Notes under the pieces: generated by a model
Databases searched by the model: none
What the model saw: only the letters and a program-made list of their open reading frames with translations
Told to the model about the DNA's origin: nothing
Program-made: the position numbers and the translations under genes
Part shown: one piece after another, positions 1-8,277 of the stretch
Numbering within the stretch: position 1 is the stretch's first letter
How the letters are laid out: each line of letters opens with the position of its first letter
NCBI GenBank assembly: GCA_937877535.1
Contig: CALFJF010000039.1
Location: 5,265-69,264 of the forward strand
DNA length: 64,000 bases
Reading direction: 5' to 3'
DNA from: an uncultured Treponema sp.
Lineage (GTDB): Bacteria; Spirochaetota; Spirochaetia; Treponematales; Treponemataceae

Positions 1-2089
1 TAAAGCACGAAGAAAAATAGCCTTTTATGCCGCTTCCCGTATAGAGCGTGTCTTGACTTCCAAGAAATCGACAATTTTTGAATTCCGTTTCGTCGGCTTC
101 GATTAAAATCGCCGCGCTTCGCTCCGTTGCCGCCTTTGAACGCACGTCGCTGTTGAGTTTTCGCGAAAAGTTCAGCGAGCCGTCCGCTTCCACGCCGTCC
201 GCGATTTCCTCGTCCGTCATGTATTTATTGAACGACGTTTCAAACGTGATTCCGTCTGCGCGGAACGCTTTTGCTTCTTTTTTGACGTATGTTGCGCCGC
301 CCCATTTTGCCACGCCTTTTTTGGAGAATTTGTCGTAAAACAGGTCAGAATCGAACCAGCCGTCCTTGTCTGATGAATAGTAGTTGTACGCGATTCCGTA
401 ATACCAAGTGAGTTTGACTTCTCCGCTGCCCGTCGATTTGAGCGTTATAAATGGAACGTCAATCGTAATTTGCTCGCGGTAAACGCCTGGTGCAATGGAA
501 ATCGTAATGCGCTCGTCTTCTGACGTTGGATTCATCGCCTTTGCTGCGCGAAGAGCCGCTCCGACCGTTTTGAATTCCGCCGCCTTTCCAACCGAAAGCG
601 ATTTTCTGAGCGCAAGCGTTTCCGTTTTCTTTGATTTTGCAACAAGATTCACGTCTTTTTTGACGTTTTTTTCGTTCACTACAACGTGATTCGCCGTTTT
701 TGCGACCGCGCTTTCTGCGTTGATTTCGTATGCGCCGTCGCGAAGGTTTGCGCTAAACGAATTTCCTTCGATTTTTCCGCTGTAGCGGTAGCCGTCGCTC
801 AAATTCACAAACTCGATTTTTTCTGGAATAACCGAATTTTCTCCGATGAAAGAGCCAGAAACTTCGTAAACGGCTTTTTTCTCCGTCAAAATGTCTTGAT
901 TTGCGTCTTCCGAAAAATCGAATTTTTCGCCCGAAGAAATGAAAAAATCGTTTGCGCCTTCAATCGTTGCCGTGTAAGACACGCCCGGCTCCAAATCCGC
1001 AGAAAACAAAAGCGTTTCGCTGTCAAACGACGCTTTTACGCTTTGATAAACGCCACCTTCTGGCGGATTAAAAATCACGCTGAGATTTTTTGCCGCCGCA
1101 GAATCGATTTTGACCGTTCCCGTCGCTTTGTACGTTTTGGCATCTTCTACGATGAGATTTGCAGTTTCGGCTTTGCCCGCGCTCTCTTCTTTTACGCTCA
1201 AAAGCCTTGTGTCAGAAGAAATCGATTTTCCTTGAACGCCTTTCAAAATTGCCGTGAGCGTGTAGCCCGCTGGAAGTCCCGCTTGCCATTTTGAACCGTT
1301 GATTTTCGCGCTGATTTCTTGATTCGTTTCTTTTACGATAAACGAAAGAGAGCCACCGCTTGCGCCACCGATTTTTCCAGAATACAAAACGCCCGGAGTG
1401 CGTACCACGCGGAAAAAGACGGGCTTTCCCACCGCGCTATCCGCGTAGATTTTGTACGTTCCATCGGAAATCGCGATGTAAGTGTATTTTTGCGCTTCGG
1501 CGTTGAGAGGGGCGGTTTCATCTTGAACGTTGTTTTTTACAAAAGCGCGAGGATTTGCGCCTTCGCCTTCTTTTTGCTCTGTTTTTTCTTCGTCAACGCT
1601 TGCAAAGTGAATCGTTTCATCGCCTGCGTTCGATGTTCGCGCGTAAAACGAAATCACGTCGCCTGCAAAAACGTGTTCCAAAACAACGTATCGCCTGTTT
1701 TCGCCGCCTTTGCCGTTTGCGTAGTACATTCCGTTTGAAGTGTAACCGTCATCAAATTGAGTTGAAGCGTACCCTTGCGTTCCGTAATTCTTTTTTCCAA
1801 CGCCTTCGTCGCCATAATAAGCGCGGTCGTTGTTTTCCGTGTTCAAAATAAGGTCTCCAAATTGAATGTCGCCTTTTTTGAATTTTCCATCTTGAGCGAG
1901 CGTTTCGTCGGAAATCGAATCGAGGTCGGAAATGGAAATCTTGTTTACCGCGCCTTCTTCTTCGACTCCGCCAAAATCCCAAACTTCAATTTGTCGCGCG
2001 GAAGACGAAGAACCGCCGCACGACAAAAATAATCCTGATAAAAAACAGGATGCGGCAAAAACCGCAAAAATCAAATTGTTCTTTTTCAT
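1..2089 (-). CDS. Pectinesterase-domain lipoprotein, 3' end cut by window edge
   Basis: About 696 codons are visible and the frame stays open to base 1. The start at 2089 gives a lipoprotein signal peptide (MKKNN, a hydrophobic stretch, then LFLSC followed by Gly/Ser), so the protein should be lipid-anchored. The middle part is beta-rich, with carboxypeptidase-regulatory or Ig-like repeats. From about residue 510 the sequence matches the pectin methylesterase beta-helix: FKTVGAALRAA, then IAPGVYREQITI, and near the window edge CRFLGSQDTLYTG, where the Asp of QDTLY is the family's catalytic acid. The expected role is de-esterification of pectin at the cell surface. The second catalytic Asp and the Arg lie beyond the edge. 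There is no Shine-Dalgarno; the promoter sits almost on the start codon. The family call is firm, the substrate is inferred. Confidence 0.85.
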   Translation of the reverse strand, partial: MKKNNLIFAVFAASCFLSGLFLSCGGSSSSARQIEVWDFGGVEEEGAVNKISISDLDSISDETLAQDGKFKKGDIQFGDLILNTENNDRAYYGDEGVGKKNYGTQGYASTQFDDGYTSNGMYYANGKGGENRRYVVLEHVFAGDVISFYARTSNAGDETIHFASVDEEKTEQKEGEGANPRAFVKNNVQDETAPLNAEAQKYTYIAISDGTYKIYADSAVGKPVFFRVVRTPGVLYSGKIGGASGGSLSFIVKETNQEISAKINGSKWQAGLPAGYTLTAILKGVQGKSISSDTRLLSVKEESAGKAETANLIVEDAKTYKATGTVKIDSAAAKNLSVIFNPPEGGVYQSVKASFDSETLLFSADLEPGVSYTATIEGANDFFISSGEKFDFSEDANQDILTEKKAVYEVSGSFIGENSVIPEKIEFVNLSDGYRYSGKIEGNSFSANLRDGAYEINAESAVAKTANHVVVNEKNVKKDVNLVAKSKKTETLALRKSLSVGKAAEFKTVGAALRAAKAMNPTSEDERITISIAPGVYREQITIDVPFITLKSTGSGEVKLTWYYGIAYNYYSSDKDGWFDSDLFYDKFSKKGVAKWGGATYVKKEAKAFRADGITFETSFNKYMTDEEIADGVEADGSLNFSRKLNSDVRSKAATERSAAILIEADETEFKNCRFLGSQDTLYTGSGIKGYFSSCF

Positions 2090-2097
2090 GGAAAACG

Positions 2098-2126
2098 ATT
2101 ATACTATGTATTTTTTGTATGGTCAA
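2098..2126 (-). promoter_or_regulatory. Sigma-70 promoter of the pectinesterase gene
   Basis: Read on the minus strand there is TTGACC (2121-2126), a 17-base spacer and a perfect TATAAT (2098-2103). Transcription should start near 2091, only two or three bases before the ATG at 2089, so the mRNA is predicted to be almost leaderless. Confidence 0.7.
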
Positions 2127-2181
2127 AAAAAATGTATGAACGCCTTGCTCAAAATCTCGTTTTCAACCTATATTTTTTTGC

Positions 2182-4176
2182 ATGGGAAAAAAAGAAAAAT
2201 CAACCGAGGGCGAATATCTTGCCTGGGCAAAGGCGAAAAGCGTTGACAAAAAAGCGCGGGAAGCAAAAAAGAGCGAGGATTTTGTTCCTGGAACGAGCAA
2301 AAAAGACGCTGAAACTCGTCTTGAAGAAGCAAAAAAAATCGACCCGAATGCGGGAATCAAAAAGAAAGCCGTTTCGTACACCGACGAGCAAGTGCAGCAT
2401 TTAGACGCACTTGAGCATATCCGAAAACGAAGCGGCATGTATATTGGACGGCTCGGCGACGGCTCAAATCAAAACGACGGAATCTACATTCTGCTAAAGG
2501 AAATAATCGATAATTCTGTGGACGAGTTTATCATGGGTTTTGGAAAGCGGATTGACGTTACGATTGACGGAAAACTCGTAACGGTGCGCGATTTTGGACG
2601 CGGGATTCCGCTCGGAAAAGTCGTGGAGTGCGTTTCTCAAATCAACACGGGCGCAAAGTACAACGACGACGTTTTTCAGTTTTCCGTGGGAATGAATGGC
2701 GTTGGCACAAAGGCGGTGAACGCGCTTTCTTCTCGATTTCGCGTGGTCAGCGTTCGCGGCGGAAAATGTACGGACGCTTCGTTTTCGCGCGGAAAACTCG
2801 TTTCTCAAAAATCAGGCACGCTCAAAGTGACACAGCCCGACGGAACGTATTTTGAGTTTGAGCCAGACGAGGAGATTTTTGGAAAATTCAGTTTCAATAT
2901 GGAATTTGTGGAAAAACGGCTTTGGAATTACGCATATTTGAATTCTGGATTGACGATTCGTTTTAATGGACGAGATTTTGTGAGCGAAAACGGACTACTT
3001 GACCTTTTGAACGGAGAAATTGCAGGCGAATCTATGTATCCCGTTGGAAGTTACGCAGGAGAGCATTTGCAATTTGCTTTTACGCATACAAACGTTTACG
3101 GGGAAAATTATTTTTCATTTGTAAACGGGCAGTACACGTCCGACGGAGGCACGCACCTTGCGGCTTTTCGCGAGGGATTTTTGAAAGGGGTAAACGATTT
3201 TTTTCACGCTTCGTTCAAAAGCGAGGACGTTCGCGACGGAATTGCCGCCGCCGTTCTTGCAAAGGTCAAAGACCCCGTTTTTGAAAGTCAAACAAAAAAC
3301 AAACTTGGAAACACCGACATTCGGGCTTGGATTGTTGCGGAAACGCAAGGCGGGCTTGACGACTGGCTTCACAAAAATCCGACTTCGGCGCAGTTAATGC
3401 TTGAAAAAATCAAAGCAAACGAAAAACTGCGCACGGAACTTTCCGCCGTCAAAAAAGAAGCAAAGGAAGCGGCAAAAAAAATTTCAATCAAAATTCCAAA
3501 ACTCAAAGATTGTCGATTTCATCTTGACGACGGCGGAAAAGGCGAAGAATCGATGATTTTTGTTACAGAAGGCGACAGCGCAACAGGTTCAATGATTGGA
3601 AGCCGCGACCCGTCGTTTCAGGCGATTTTTTCGCTTAGAGGAAAGCCAGAAAATATGTACGGCAAAAAGCAAAGCGACATTTACAAAAACGAAGAACTCT
3701 ACAATTTGATGATGGCTCTTGGAATTGAGCAGGACGTTTCGGGGCTTCGGTACTCAAAAATCGTCATTGCAACCGACGCTGACAATGACGGATTTCATAT
3801 TCGCAATCTTGTTTTGACTTTTTTCCTTGGCTATTTTGAGGAACTCGTAACGAGCGGCAGAGTTTGGATTCTTGAAACGCCGCTTTTTCGCGCAAGAAAC
3901 AAAAAAAATACGATTTATTGCTATTCTGAATCGGAACGCGACAAAGCGGTAAAAAAGTTGGGAAGCGGGGCGGAAGTTACCAGATTCAAAGGGCTTGGCG
4001 AAATCAGTCCGCATGAGTTTAGGCAGTTTATTGACCCAAAAACAATGCACTTGACTCCTGTTGAGGTGCAGGCTCTCAAAAATATTCCGCCACTGCTTGC
4101 ATTTTATATGGGAAAAAACACTCCAGAGCGTCGCGATTTTATTGTTCATCACTTAAAAGAAGAAATCGACGCTTAA
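2182..4176 (+). CDS. parE: DNA topoisomerase IV subunit B / GyrB-like ATPase subunit
   Basis: 664 residues. This is the ATPase/Toprim subunit of a type IIA topoisomerase, which with an A-type partner passes DNA duplexes to relax or decatenate the chromosome. Visible GHKL motifs are EIIDNSVDE (N box), DFGRGIP (G1) and GMNGVGTKAVNALS (G2). The Toprim motifs are VTEGDSATGS and TDADNDG, and the conserved RFKGLGEISP stands near the C-terminus. Length fits ParE (about 630-660) better than GyrB. The first ~75 residues are a lysine-rich, low-complexity extension before the usual start (HLDALEHIRKRSGMYIG). No Shine-Dalgarno precedes the ATG at 2182, and the next in-frame ATG lies inside the conserved domain. 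No A subunit lies next to it. ParE versus a second GyrB cannot be settled from sequence alone. Confidence 0.85.
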   Translation: MGKKEKSTEGEYLAWAKAKSVDKKAREAKKSEDFVPGTSKKDAETRLEEAKKIDPNAGIKKKAVSYTDEQVQHLDALEHIRKRSGMYIGRLGDGSNQNDGIYILLKEIIDNSVDEFIMGFGKRIDVTIDGKLVTVRDFGRGIPLGKVVECVSQINTGAKYNDDVFQFSVGMNGVGTKAVNALSSRFRVVSVRGGKCTDASFSRGKLVSQKSGTLKVTQPDGTYFEFEPDEEIFGKFSFNMEFVEKRLWNYAYLNSGLTIRFNGRDFVSENGLLDLLNGEIAGESMYPVGSYAGEHLQFAFTHTNVYGENYFSFVNGQYTSDGGTHLAAFREGFLKGVNDFFHASFKSEDVRDGIAAAVLAKVKDPVFESQTKNKLGNTDIRAWIVAETQGGLDDWLHKNPTSAQLMLEKIKANEKLRTELSAVKKEAKEAAKKISIKIPKLKDCRFHLDDGGKGEESMIFVTEGDSATGSMIGSRDPSFQAIFSLRGKPENMYGKKQSDIYKNEELYNLMMALGIEQDVSGLRYSKIVIATDADNDGFHIRNLVLTFFLGYFEELVTSGRVWILETPLFRARNKKNTIYCYSESERDKAVKKLGSGAEVTRFKGLGEISPHEFRQFIDPKTMHLTPVEVQALKNIPPLLAFYMGKNTPERRDFIVHHLKEEIDA

Positions 4177-4191
4177 AATGCGCTATTTTGC

Positions 4192-4226
4192 AAAAAAAAA
4201 TCCGCCCAAAACGAGCGGATTTTTTT
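4192..4226. terminator. Bidirectional Rho-independent terminator
   Basis: ATCCGC (4200-4205) pairs with GCGGAT (4215-4220). A run of A precedes the stem and a run of T follows it, so it can end both the parE transcript (+) and the tRNA transcript (-). Confidence 0.8.
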
Positions 4227-4227
4227 G

Positions 4228-4300
4228 TCGGGTAGACTGGATTTGAACCAGCGACCCCTACGTCCCGAACGTAGTGCGCTACCAGCTGCGCTACTACCCG
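4228..4300 (-). tRNA. tRNA-Pro (CGG)
   Basis: A 73-nt cloverleaf: acceptor CGGGTAG/CTACCCG, discriminator A, D arm GCGCAGCTGGTAGCGC, anticodon stem CTACG/CGTAG with loop TTCGGGA (anticodon CGG), and T loop GGTTCAAATCC. CCA is not encoded. It lies 9 nt after tRNA-Asp in the same transcript. Confidence 0.95.
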
Positions 4301-4309
4301 AATAAAAAG

Positions 4310-4383
4310 CGCGATGTGCGGGACTTGAACCCGCGGTCTCCGGCGTGACAGGCCAGCGCGATAACCAACTTCGCTAACACCGC
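4310..4383 (-). tRNA. tRNA-Asp (GTC)
   Basis: A 74-nt cloverleaf: acceptor GCGGTGT/ACATCGC with one G-T pair, discriminator G as usual for Asp, anticodon loop CTGTCAC (anticodon GTC), and T loop GGTTCAAGTCC. CCA is not encoded. It is the first gene of a two-tRNA transcript. Confidence 0.95.
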
Positions 4384-4420
4384 AAATCAACATTCGGACA
4401 CGAACGACCGAACGAATCAA

Positions 4421-4450
4421 AATATATCAAATTTCTATGGTGCGTGTCAA
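4421..4450 (-). promoter_or_regulatory. Sigma-70 promoter of the tRNA-Asp/tRNA-Pro operon
   Basis: On the minus strand: TTGACA (4445-4450), 18-base spacer, TATATT (4421-4426), about 38 nt before the mature tRNA-Asp 5' end. The -35 box overlaps the stop codon of the upstream FliM-like gene. Confidence 0.7.
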
Positions 4451-5118
4451 CTGACAGAATTTTGTTTTTCGGGGCGGTTTCCTATTATGTAGTCCAAAAA
4501 ATCGCGCTGAAAGAAAAATTTTTCAACTCCGAGCGATTTAAATCCTTCATTCCAAGTAAACGTGGCACTAATTCCCGCCGTGTCGGTTTTTAGTCCTTCG
4601 AGTTTTGGAAGTTCGTACAGCGGATTTATTTTGACTTTTGAGCCTGTGAGCCTATCCGCAGCCTTTAGAAGATTTCCGATGATAATCGGCGCAACCATCA
4701 TTCTCACCGTTTCGTTTTGGAAGCGGTTTGACGACGTGTTTGCATTGAACGTAATTCCTGAAAGAGCGCAAAAAAGAAATGAATCAAGTTTCAAAAGTAC
4801 CTCAAATCGATTTATTTCCACGAGAAATAGAAAATCCTTTGCGTCTACGTGCGACATAAATTCTGCGCGACTTATTTGCTCTATTGCGCTTGGAACGATT
4901 TTTCTGATTCCAGGTTCTGAGTACATTTTTTTGAAATGCGAGCGAAGTTTTGTGGTAAAAGACATCATTACCGCACGAAATTTCTCGATTTCTTGGTTAG
5001 AAGCAATCGTTTGCCGAGTGAACGTTTGCTCTTCCTTTTTTTCGTCGCTTTTTGCCGAAATCCCAAGAAGTCGGTCAACTTCCGCTTGAGATAGGCTGAT
5101 GCTGTTTTCGTTGCTCAT
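4447..5118 (-). CDS. FliM-like flagellar switch protein without a SpoA domain
   Basis: 223 residues. The N-terminus carries LSQAEVDRLLG (residues 9-19), which resembles the CheY-P-docking motif at the start of FliM and FliN. From about residue 40 the sequence resembles the FliM/CheC middle domain: KIVPSAIEQISRAEFMSH followed by a hydrophobic strand and LDSFLFCALSG. Ordinary FliM is about 340 residues and ends in a SpoA (surface presentation of antigens) domain that builds the C-ring; here the protein ends where that domain would begin. It may be a CheY-binding paralogue that modulates the switch; this is inferred. It is divergent from the phosphatase gene with only 27 nt between start codons. 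Confidence 0.6.
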   Translation of the reverse strand: MSNENSISLSQAEVDRLLGISAKSDEKKEEQTFTRQTIASNQEIEKFRAVMMSFTTKLRSHFKKMYSEPGIRKIVPSAIEQISRAEFMSHVDAKDFLFLVEINRFEVLLKLDSFLFCALSGITFNANTSSNRFQNETVRMMVAPIIIGNLLKAADRLTGSKVKINPLYELPKLEGLKTDTAGISATFTWNEGFKSLGVEKFFFQRDFLDYIIGNRPEKQNSVS

Positions 5119-5148
5119 TCCTTTATTTTACAACATAATAAGGGAATG
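5116..5148. promoter_or_regulatory. Near-perfect palindrome spanning both divergent start codons
   Basis: CATTCCTTTATT (5116-5127) pairs with AATAAGGGAATG (5137-5148) over 12 bp with one G-T wobble; the loop is 9 nt. Each arm contains the start codon and purine-rich ribosome site of one of the two divergent genes. Confidence 0.6.
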
Positions 5149-5589
5149 AAAAAGATTTTATTTGTCTGTCATGGAAATATTTGCCGCTCTCCGATGGCGG
5201 AAATGGTTATGAAGCATCTGGTAAAAGAGGCGGGGAGGGAAGCGGAATTTTTCATAGACAGCGCGGCGACCGATAATGACGCGCTCGGTTGCCCGATTCA
5301 TCGCGGAACTCGAACCGTGTTGATTCAAAATAAAATTCCTTTTTCGGAGCATTATGCGCGCCTTACACAAATCGGCGACCTTGAAAAATTCGACGAAATA
5401 ATTTGCATGGATAGCGAAAATGTCAGGCATTTGAAGCGCATTTTTGGCAGCGAAAATGAAAAAGTCAAAAAACTCTTGTCTTTTTGCGGAGAAAATCGCG
5501 ATGTGGCAGACCCTTGGTATACTGGAAACTTTAACGAAACGTTTTCAGATGTGCTTCGCGGGTGCAAAGCGTTGTTAAAAACGTTTTGA
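5146..5589 (+). CDS. Low-molecular-weight protein-tyrosine phosphatase
   Basis: 147 residues, the normal size for the family. The P-loop CHGNICRS (CX5R-S) sits at residues 8-15 right after the first strand MKKILFV, and the general acid Asp is in DPWY near residue 125. The enzyme would remove phosphate from phosphotyrosine in the cytoplasm through a cysteinyl-phosphate. No tyrosine kinase is adjacent. AAGGGA sits unusually close to the ATG. It is followed after 30 nt by a phosphoribosyltransferase gene on the same strand, so the two are probably co-transcribed. The family call is secure; the physiological substrate is unknown. Confidence 0.9.
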   Translation: MKKILFVCHGNICRSPMAEMVMKHLVKEAGREAEFFIDSAATDNDALGCPIHRGTRTVLIQNKIPFSEHYARLTQIGDLEKFDEIICMDSENVRHLKRIFGSENEKVKKLLSFCGENRDVADPWYTGNFNETFSDVLRGCKALLKTF

Positions 5590-5619
5590 GCAAAATCGAA
5601 AAATCAAAAAGGGGAAAAA

Positions 5620-6237
5620 ATGACAAAAAAAGAATTTCTTTCTTACGACACGGTGCGAAACGACGCAATAAAACTTGCTGACAAAATATACAAAGAAGAC
5701 GGTTTTGTTCCCGATGTGATATACGCTTCGCTTCGCGGTGGCGCGTATATGGCAAATGTAATGAGCGAATATTTCAAAATTGCGCGTCCAAACGAAAAAC
5801 CTGTTCTTTTTGCCGCCGTTGTTGCGCGGAGTTACACGGACATTCACGAAAGCGGGCGGATTAGAATTGACGGCTGGACGTACAGTCCTGAGCATTTGCG
5901 CTCTGGCGACAAAATCCTTCTGGTGGACGACATTTTTGATAGCGGACGCACACTCAATTTTCTTGCAGAGGTGATAATGGAACACGGCGTTCCTCGAAAA
6001 GACATCAAAATTGCCGTTCACGATTTTAAGAATTTTTTGTTTCGACCGCCGCTTCCTGTGCGTCCCGATTATTATTGCCGAAAAATCGACATTTCATCTC
6101 CCGAAGAAGACCGTTGGATTCATTATTTGAGCCACGAACTCGTTGGTCTTACAAAAGAAGAACTCGAATCGGAATATTTTAAGTACGATTCGTCGCTTCG
6201 AGCAATTTTTTCTCGCCTTGAACGAGATAAACAGTAA
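5620..6237 (+). CDS. Phosphoribosyltransferase family protein
   Basis: 205 residues. The PRPP-binding signature ILLVDDIFDSGRTL lies near residues 104-117, preceded by a first strand and loop DVIYASLRGGAYMANVM typical of type I phosphoribosyltransferases such as Hpt or Gpt. The tail (DRWIHYLSHELVG) is lengthened relative to minimal purine PRTases. The likely role is purine base salvage, but the base specificity loop cannot be assigned by eye. The ribosome site AAAAAGGGG precedes the ATG. It sits in a compact + strand run with the phosphatase (30 nt upstream) and an exported protein (12 nt downstream). Confidence 0.75.
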   Translation: MTKKEFLSYDTVRNDAIKLADKIYKEDGFVPDVIYASLRGGAYMANVMSEYFKIARPNEKPVLFAAVVARSYTDIHESGRIRIDGWTYSPEHLRSGDKILLVDDIFDSGRTLNFLAEVIMEHGVPRKDIKIAVHDFKNFLFRPPLPVRPDYYCRKIDISSPEEDRWIHYLSHELVGLTKEELESEYFKYDSSLRAIFSRLERDKQ

Positions 6238-6249
6238 ACGAGGAAATCA

Positions 6250-8256
6250 ATGCGCTCGATAATCGGTTTTTCTTTTCTTTTGATTTTTGCTTCTTTTAGA
6301 CTTTTTGCTTTTAATCGGGTGATTTCTCCTTCGGAAGGAACCTGGGGAAACAGGCAATGCCTTGTCATTGACACATCGGACGGCGTTGATTGCTTTTATT
6401 CGCTTTCTGGCTCGAATCCGTTGGAATCTGGTTTTGTATACGACCGCCCCGTTTTGTTGGATATTTCGGGCGACGTTTTTTTGAAAATTTGCTGCGTGGG
6501 CGCGGATTCTCAAAACGAAGTGTACGAAATCCATTTTAGAGTTGACGAAAAACTCCCCAAAGACGAAAAAGAGCGGGCGTTTGTGCAAGACGCTTCTTTG
6601 CGCGGCATTTTGGAATTGAACGCGGGAGATGAACTGGTTGTTCCCGATTCTTTTATTTTGGGCGCGGGAAGTTCGGCAAAAACGCCGCGCGTACAAGCAA
6701 AATCGTTAAAAGTGAGCGCGGAAAACGTGCTTTCGCGCTTCGTTCCGTTTACGGTTTCTTCGGAATCGATTTCGTGGAGATTTGTTGTCGCGCTCAAAGC
6801 AAAAAAAACGCGCGAAGACGATTTTTCAAAAAACGCGGAAAAAGTTCCGTTTTTCTTTTCGTCTTGGGAAAAAGTGCAATTTCCTTCCGACGGATTTGAG
6901 TGGCGACTTGACGGCGGCAACTGGAAAAAAAGTCCTGCAAAAATAAAAATTGACCGCGAAAACGAGCACGTGCTTGAATGGAAAAGCGCGGAAAACGCAA
7001 GCGGACGATTTTTGATTCCAAAAAAGCCGTCGATTTTTGTTCAAAGGCAAAGCGATGGCGCGGTTTCTTTTTCCGTTTCCGAAGGCGGCTCTTGGCGGCT
7101 TTTGAGCGTTTCGTCTGGAATCGGCGGCGAGATTTTTAAGCGCGAAACTCCTTCTTCAAATGTGGTTTTTGATTCCATTTTAGGCGAGTTTGTTTCTGGA
7201 AAAGCGCGATTTGCCCTTTATTTTGACGGTATTTTTATGGGGGAATTGCCCGCTTTTTGGGGAATCGACCGCGAACCGCCGCTTCCGCCCGCTTTGATTT
7301 CAAGCGAGGAGGGCGCGTTTTCACGAACGAGCGTTTCCGTTTCAGCGTTTTCCGAGGAAAATGCTCACATTCGTTTTAGAATCATGCTTCCTGACGGAAA
7401 AACGCGCGTTTTGTCGAGTGAATCCGTTTCTCTTCCCGCGCTTGGAGAAACGATTGCACATTACAAAGTCAGCGCAACCGCCATTGATTCATACGGAAAT
7501 GAAAGCCTCTCTTCAAAATATGAGGTAACAATCGACGAGTTGAATTATCCCGTTTCGTCGTTTTCTGAAATAAAATCGATTCTAAAAGAAAATCATCACG
7601 TTCGGTTTTCCGTTTCTGGCGAAATTCGCTTACCTTCGGGAGAAAGCGTAATCGACTCGGATTGCACGATTTTGGCAGCAAATGCTTCGGCAAAAATAAT
7701 CGTTCCCGCAGACGGATTTTTGAGCGTGCGCGAAACTTGGCTCAAACTCGATGGACTTGTCATTGAAAAAGAGCGAGGCGGCTCAAGGTCTGACGCGCGT
7801 TTTATTGTTTTGGAAAGCGCGAACGTGTCTTTTTCCGATTGTGAACTTTCTGCGTCGTTTTTTCGTGCGGGAACTGCAATCGAAGCAAACGAAAGTGTTG
7901 TAAAAATCTCACAAAGCGGCGTGAGCGCGTCTTCAAGCGAATACGTTTGCGCTTTAAGCGCGACTTCTTCGCTCGTTTTGGCAGAAAATTCGCGTTTTTG
8001 GGTTTCTTCTTCTGGCGCGGTGGCGTTTAGTTCTTCGGGCGGAATCCTTTCGGTGCGCGGGTCGGAGTGCGTGGTTTTGCCTCAATCGGCTCGCACGGGA
8101 AGAGTCGCTTCGCTTTTTGACGTTTCCGCGCATTTTTTTGAAAACGATTTTCGGCTCGAATGTGCAGAAAACATTCCTGCAAGCGCGTTTTGGAAAGACG
8201 AAAAAACGCTCATCGTTGAAGATTTTGGAAACATAAAAAAAGGCTTTGGATTTTAG
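6250..8256 (+). CDS. Large exported beta-rich protein, chitobiase-C-like and parallel-beta-helix-like regions
   Basis: 668 residues with a Sec signal peptide (MRSIIGFSFLLIFASFRLFAF) and ribosome site GAGGAAATCA just before the ATG. Residues ~23-95 resemble the chitobiase/hexosaminidase C-terminal beta-sandwich (SPSEGTWGNRQCLVIDTSDG, then FYSLSGSNPLESGFVYDRP). Residues ~430-640 are serine-rich with short repeating strands (LDGLVIEKERGG, FSDCELSASFF) that look like the turns of a right-handed beta-helix. No catalytic residues are recognisable. It may be a periplasmic or surface scaffold or carbohydrate-binding protein. It lies between the phosphoribosyltransferase gene and rnhB with short gaps, so it is likely part of one operon. 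Confidence 0.6.
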   Translation: MRSIIGFSFLLIFASFRLFAFNRVISPSEGTWGNRQCLVIDTSDGVDCFYSLSGSNPLESGFVYDRPVLLDISGDVFLKICCVGADSQNEVYEIHFRVDEKLPKDEKERAFVQDASLRGILELNAGDELVVPDSFILGAGSSAKTPRVQAKSLKVSAENVLSRFVPFTVSSESISWRFVVALKAKKTREDDFSKNAEKVPFFFSSWEKVQFPSDGFEWRLDGGNWKKSPAKIKIDRENEHVLEWKSAENASGRFLIPKKPSIFVQRQSDGAVSFSVSEGGSWRLLSVSSGIGGEIFKRETPSSNVVFDSILGEFVSGKARFALYFDGIFMGELPAFWGIDREPPLPPALISSEEGAFSRTSVSVSAFSEENAHIRFRIMLPDGKTRVLSSESVSLPALGETIAHYKVSATAIDSYGNESLSSKYEVTIDELNYPVSSFSEIKSILKENHHVRFSVSGEIRLPSGESVIDSDCTILAANASAKIIVPADGFLSVRETWLKLDGLVIEKERGGSRSDARFIVLESANVSFSDCELSASFFRAGTAIEANESVVKISQSGVSASSSEYVCALSATSSLVLAENSRFWVSSSGAVAFSSSGGILSVRGSECVVLPQSARTGRVASLFDVSAHFFENDFRLECAENIPASAFWKDEKTLIVEDFGNIKKGFGF

Positions 8257-8277
8257 ATTTTTTTTGGGGGCGAAAAA

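Noticed and set aside
686..1294. 202-codon plus-strand frame in the first 2 kb
   Set aside because: It is antisense to the pectinesterase lipoprotein frame, which has a signal peptide, promoter and recognisable domain.
4139..4420. 93-codon minus-strand frame across the two tRNAs
   Set aside because: It runs through two perfect tRNA cloverleafs and has no coding features.
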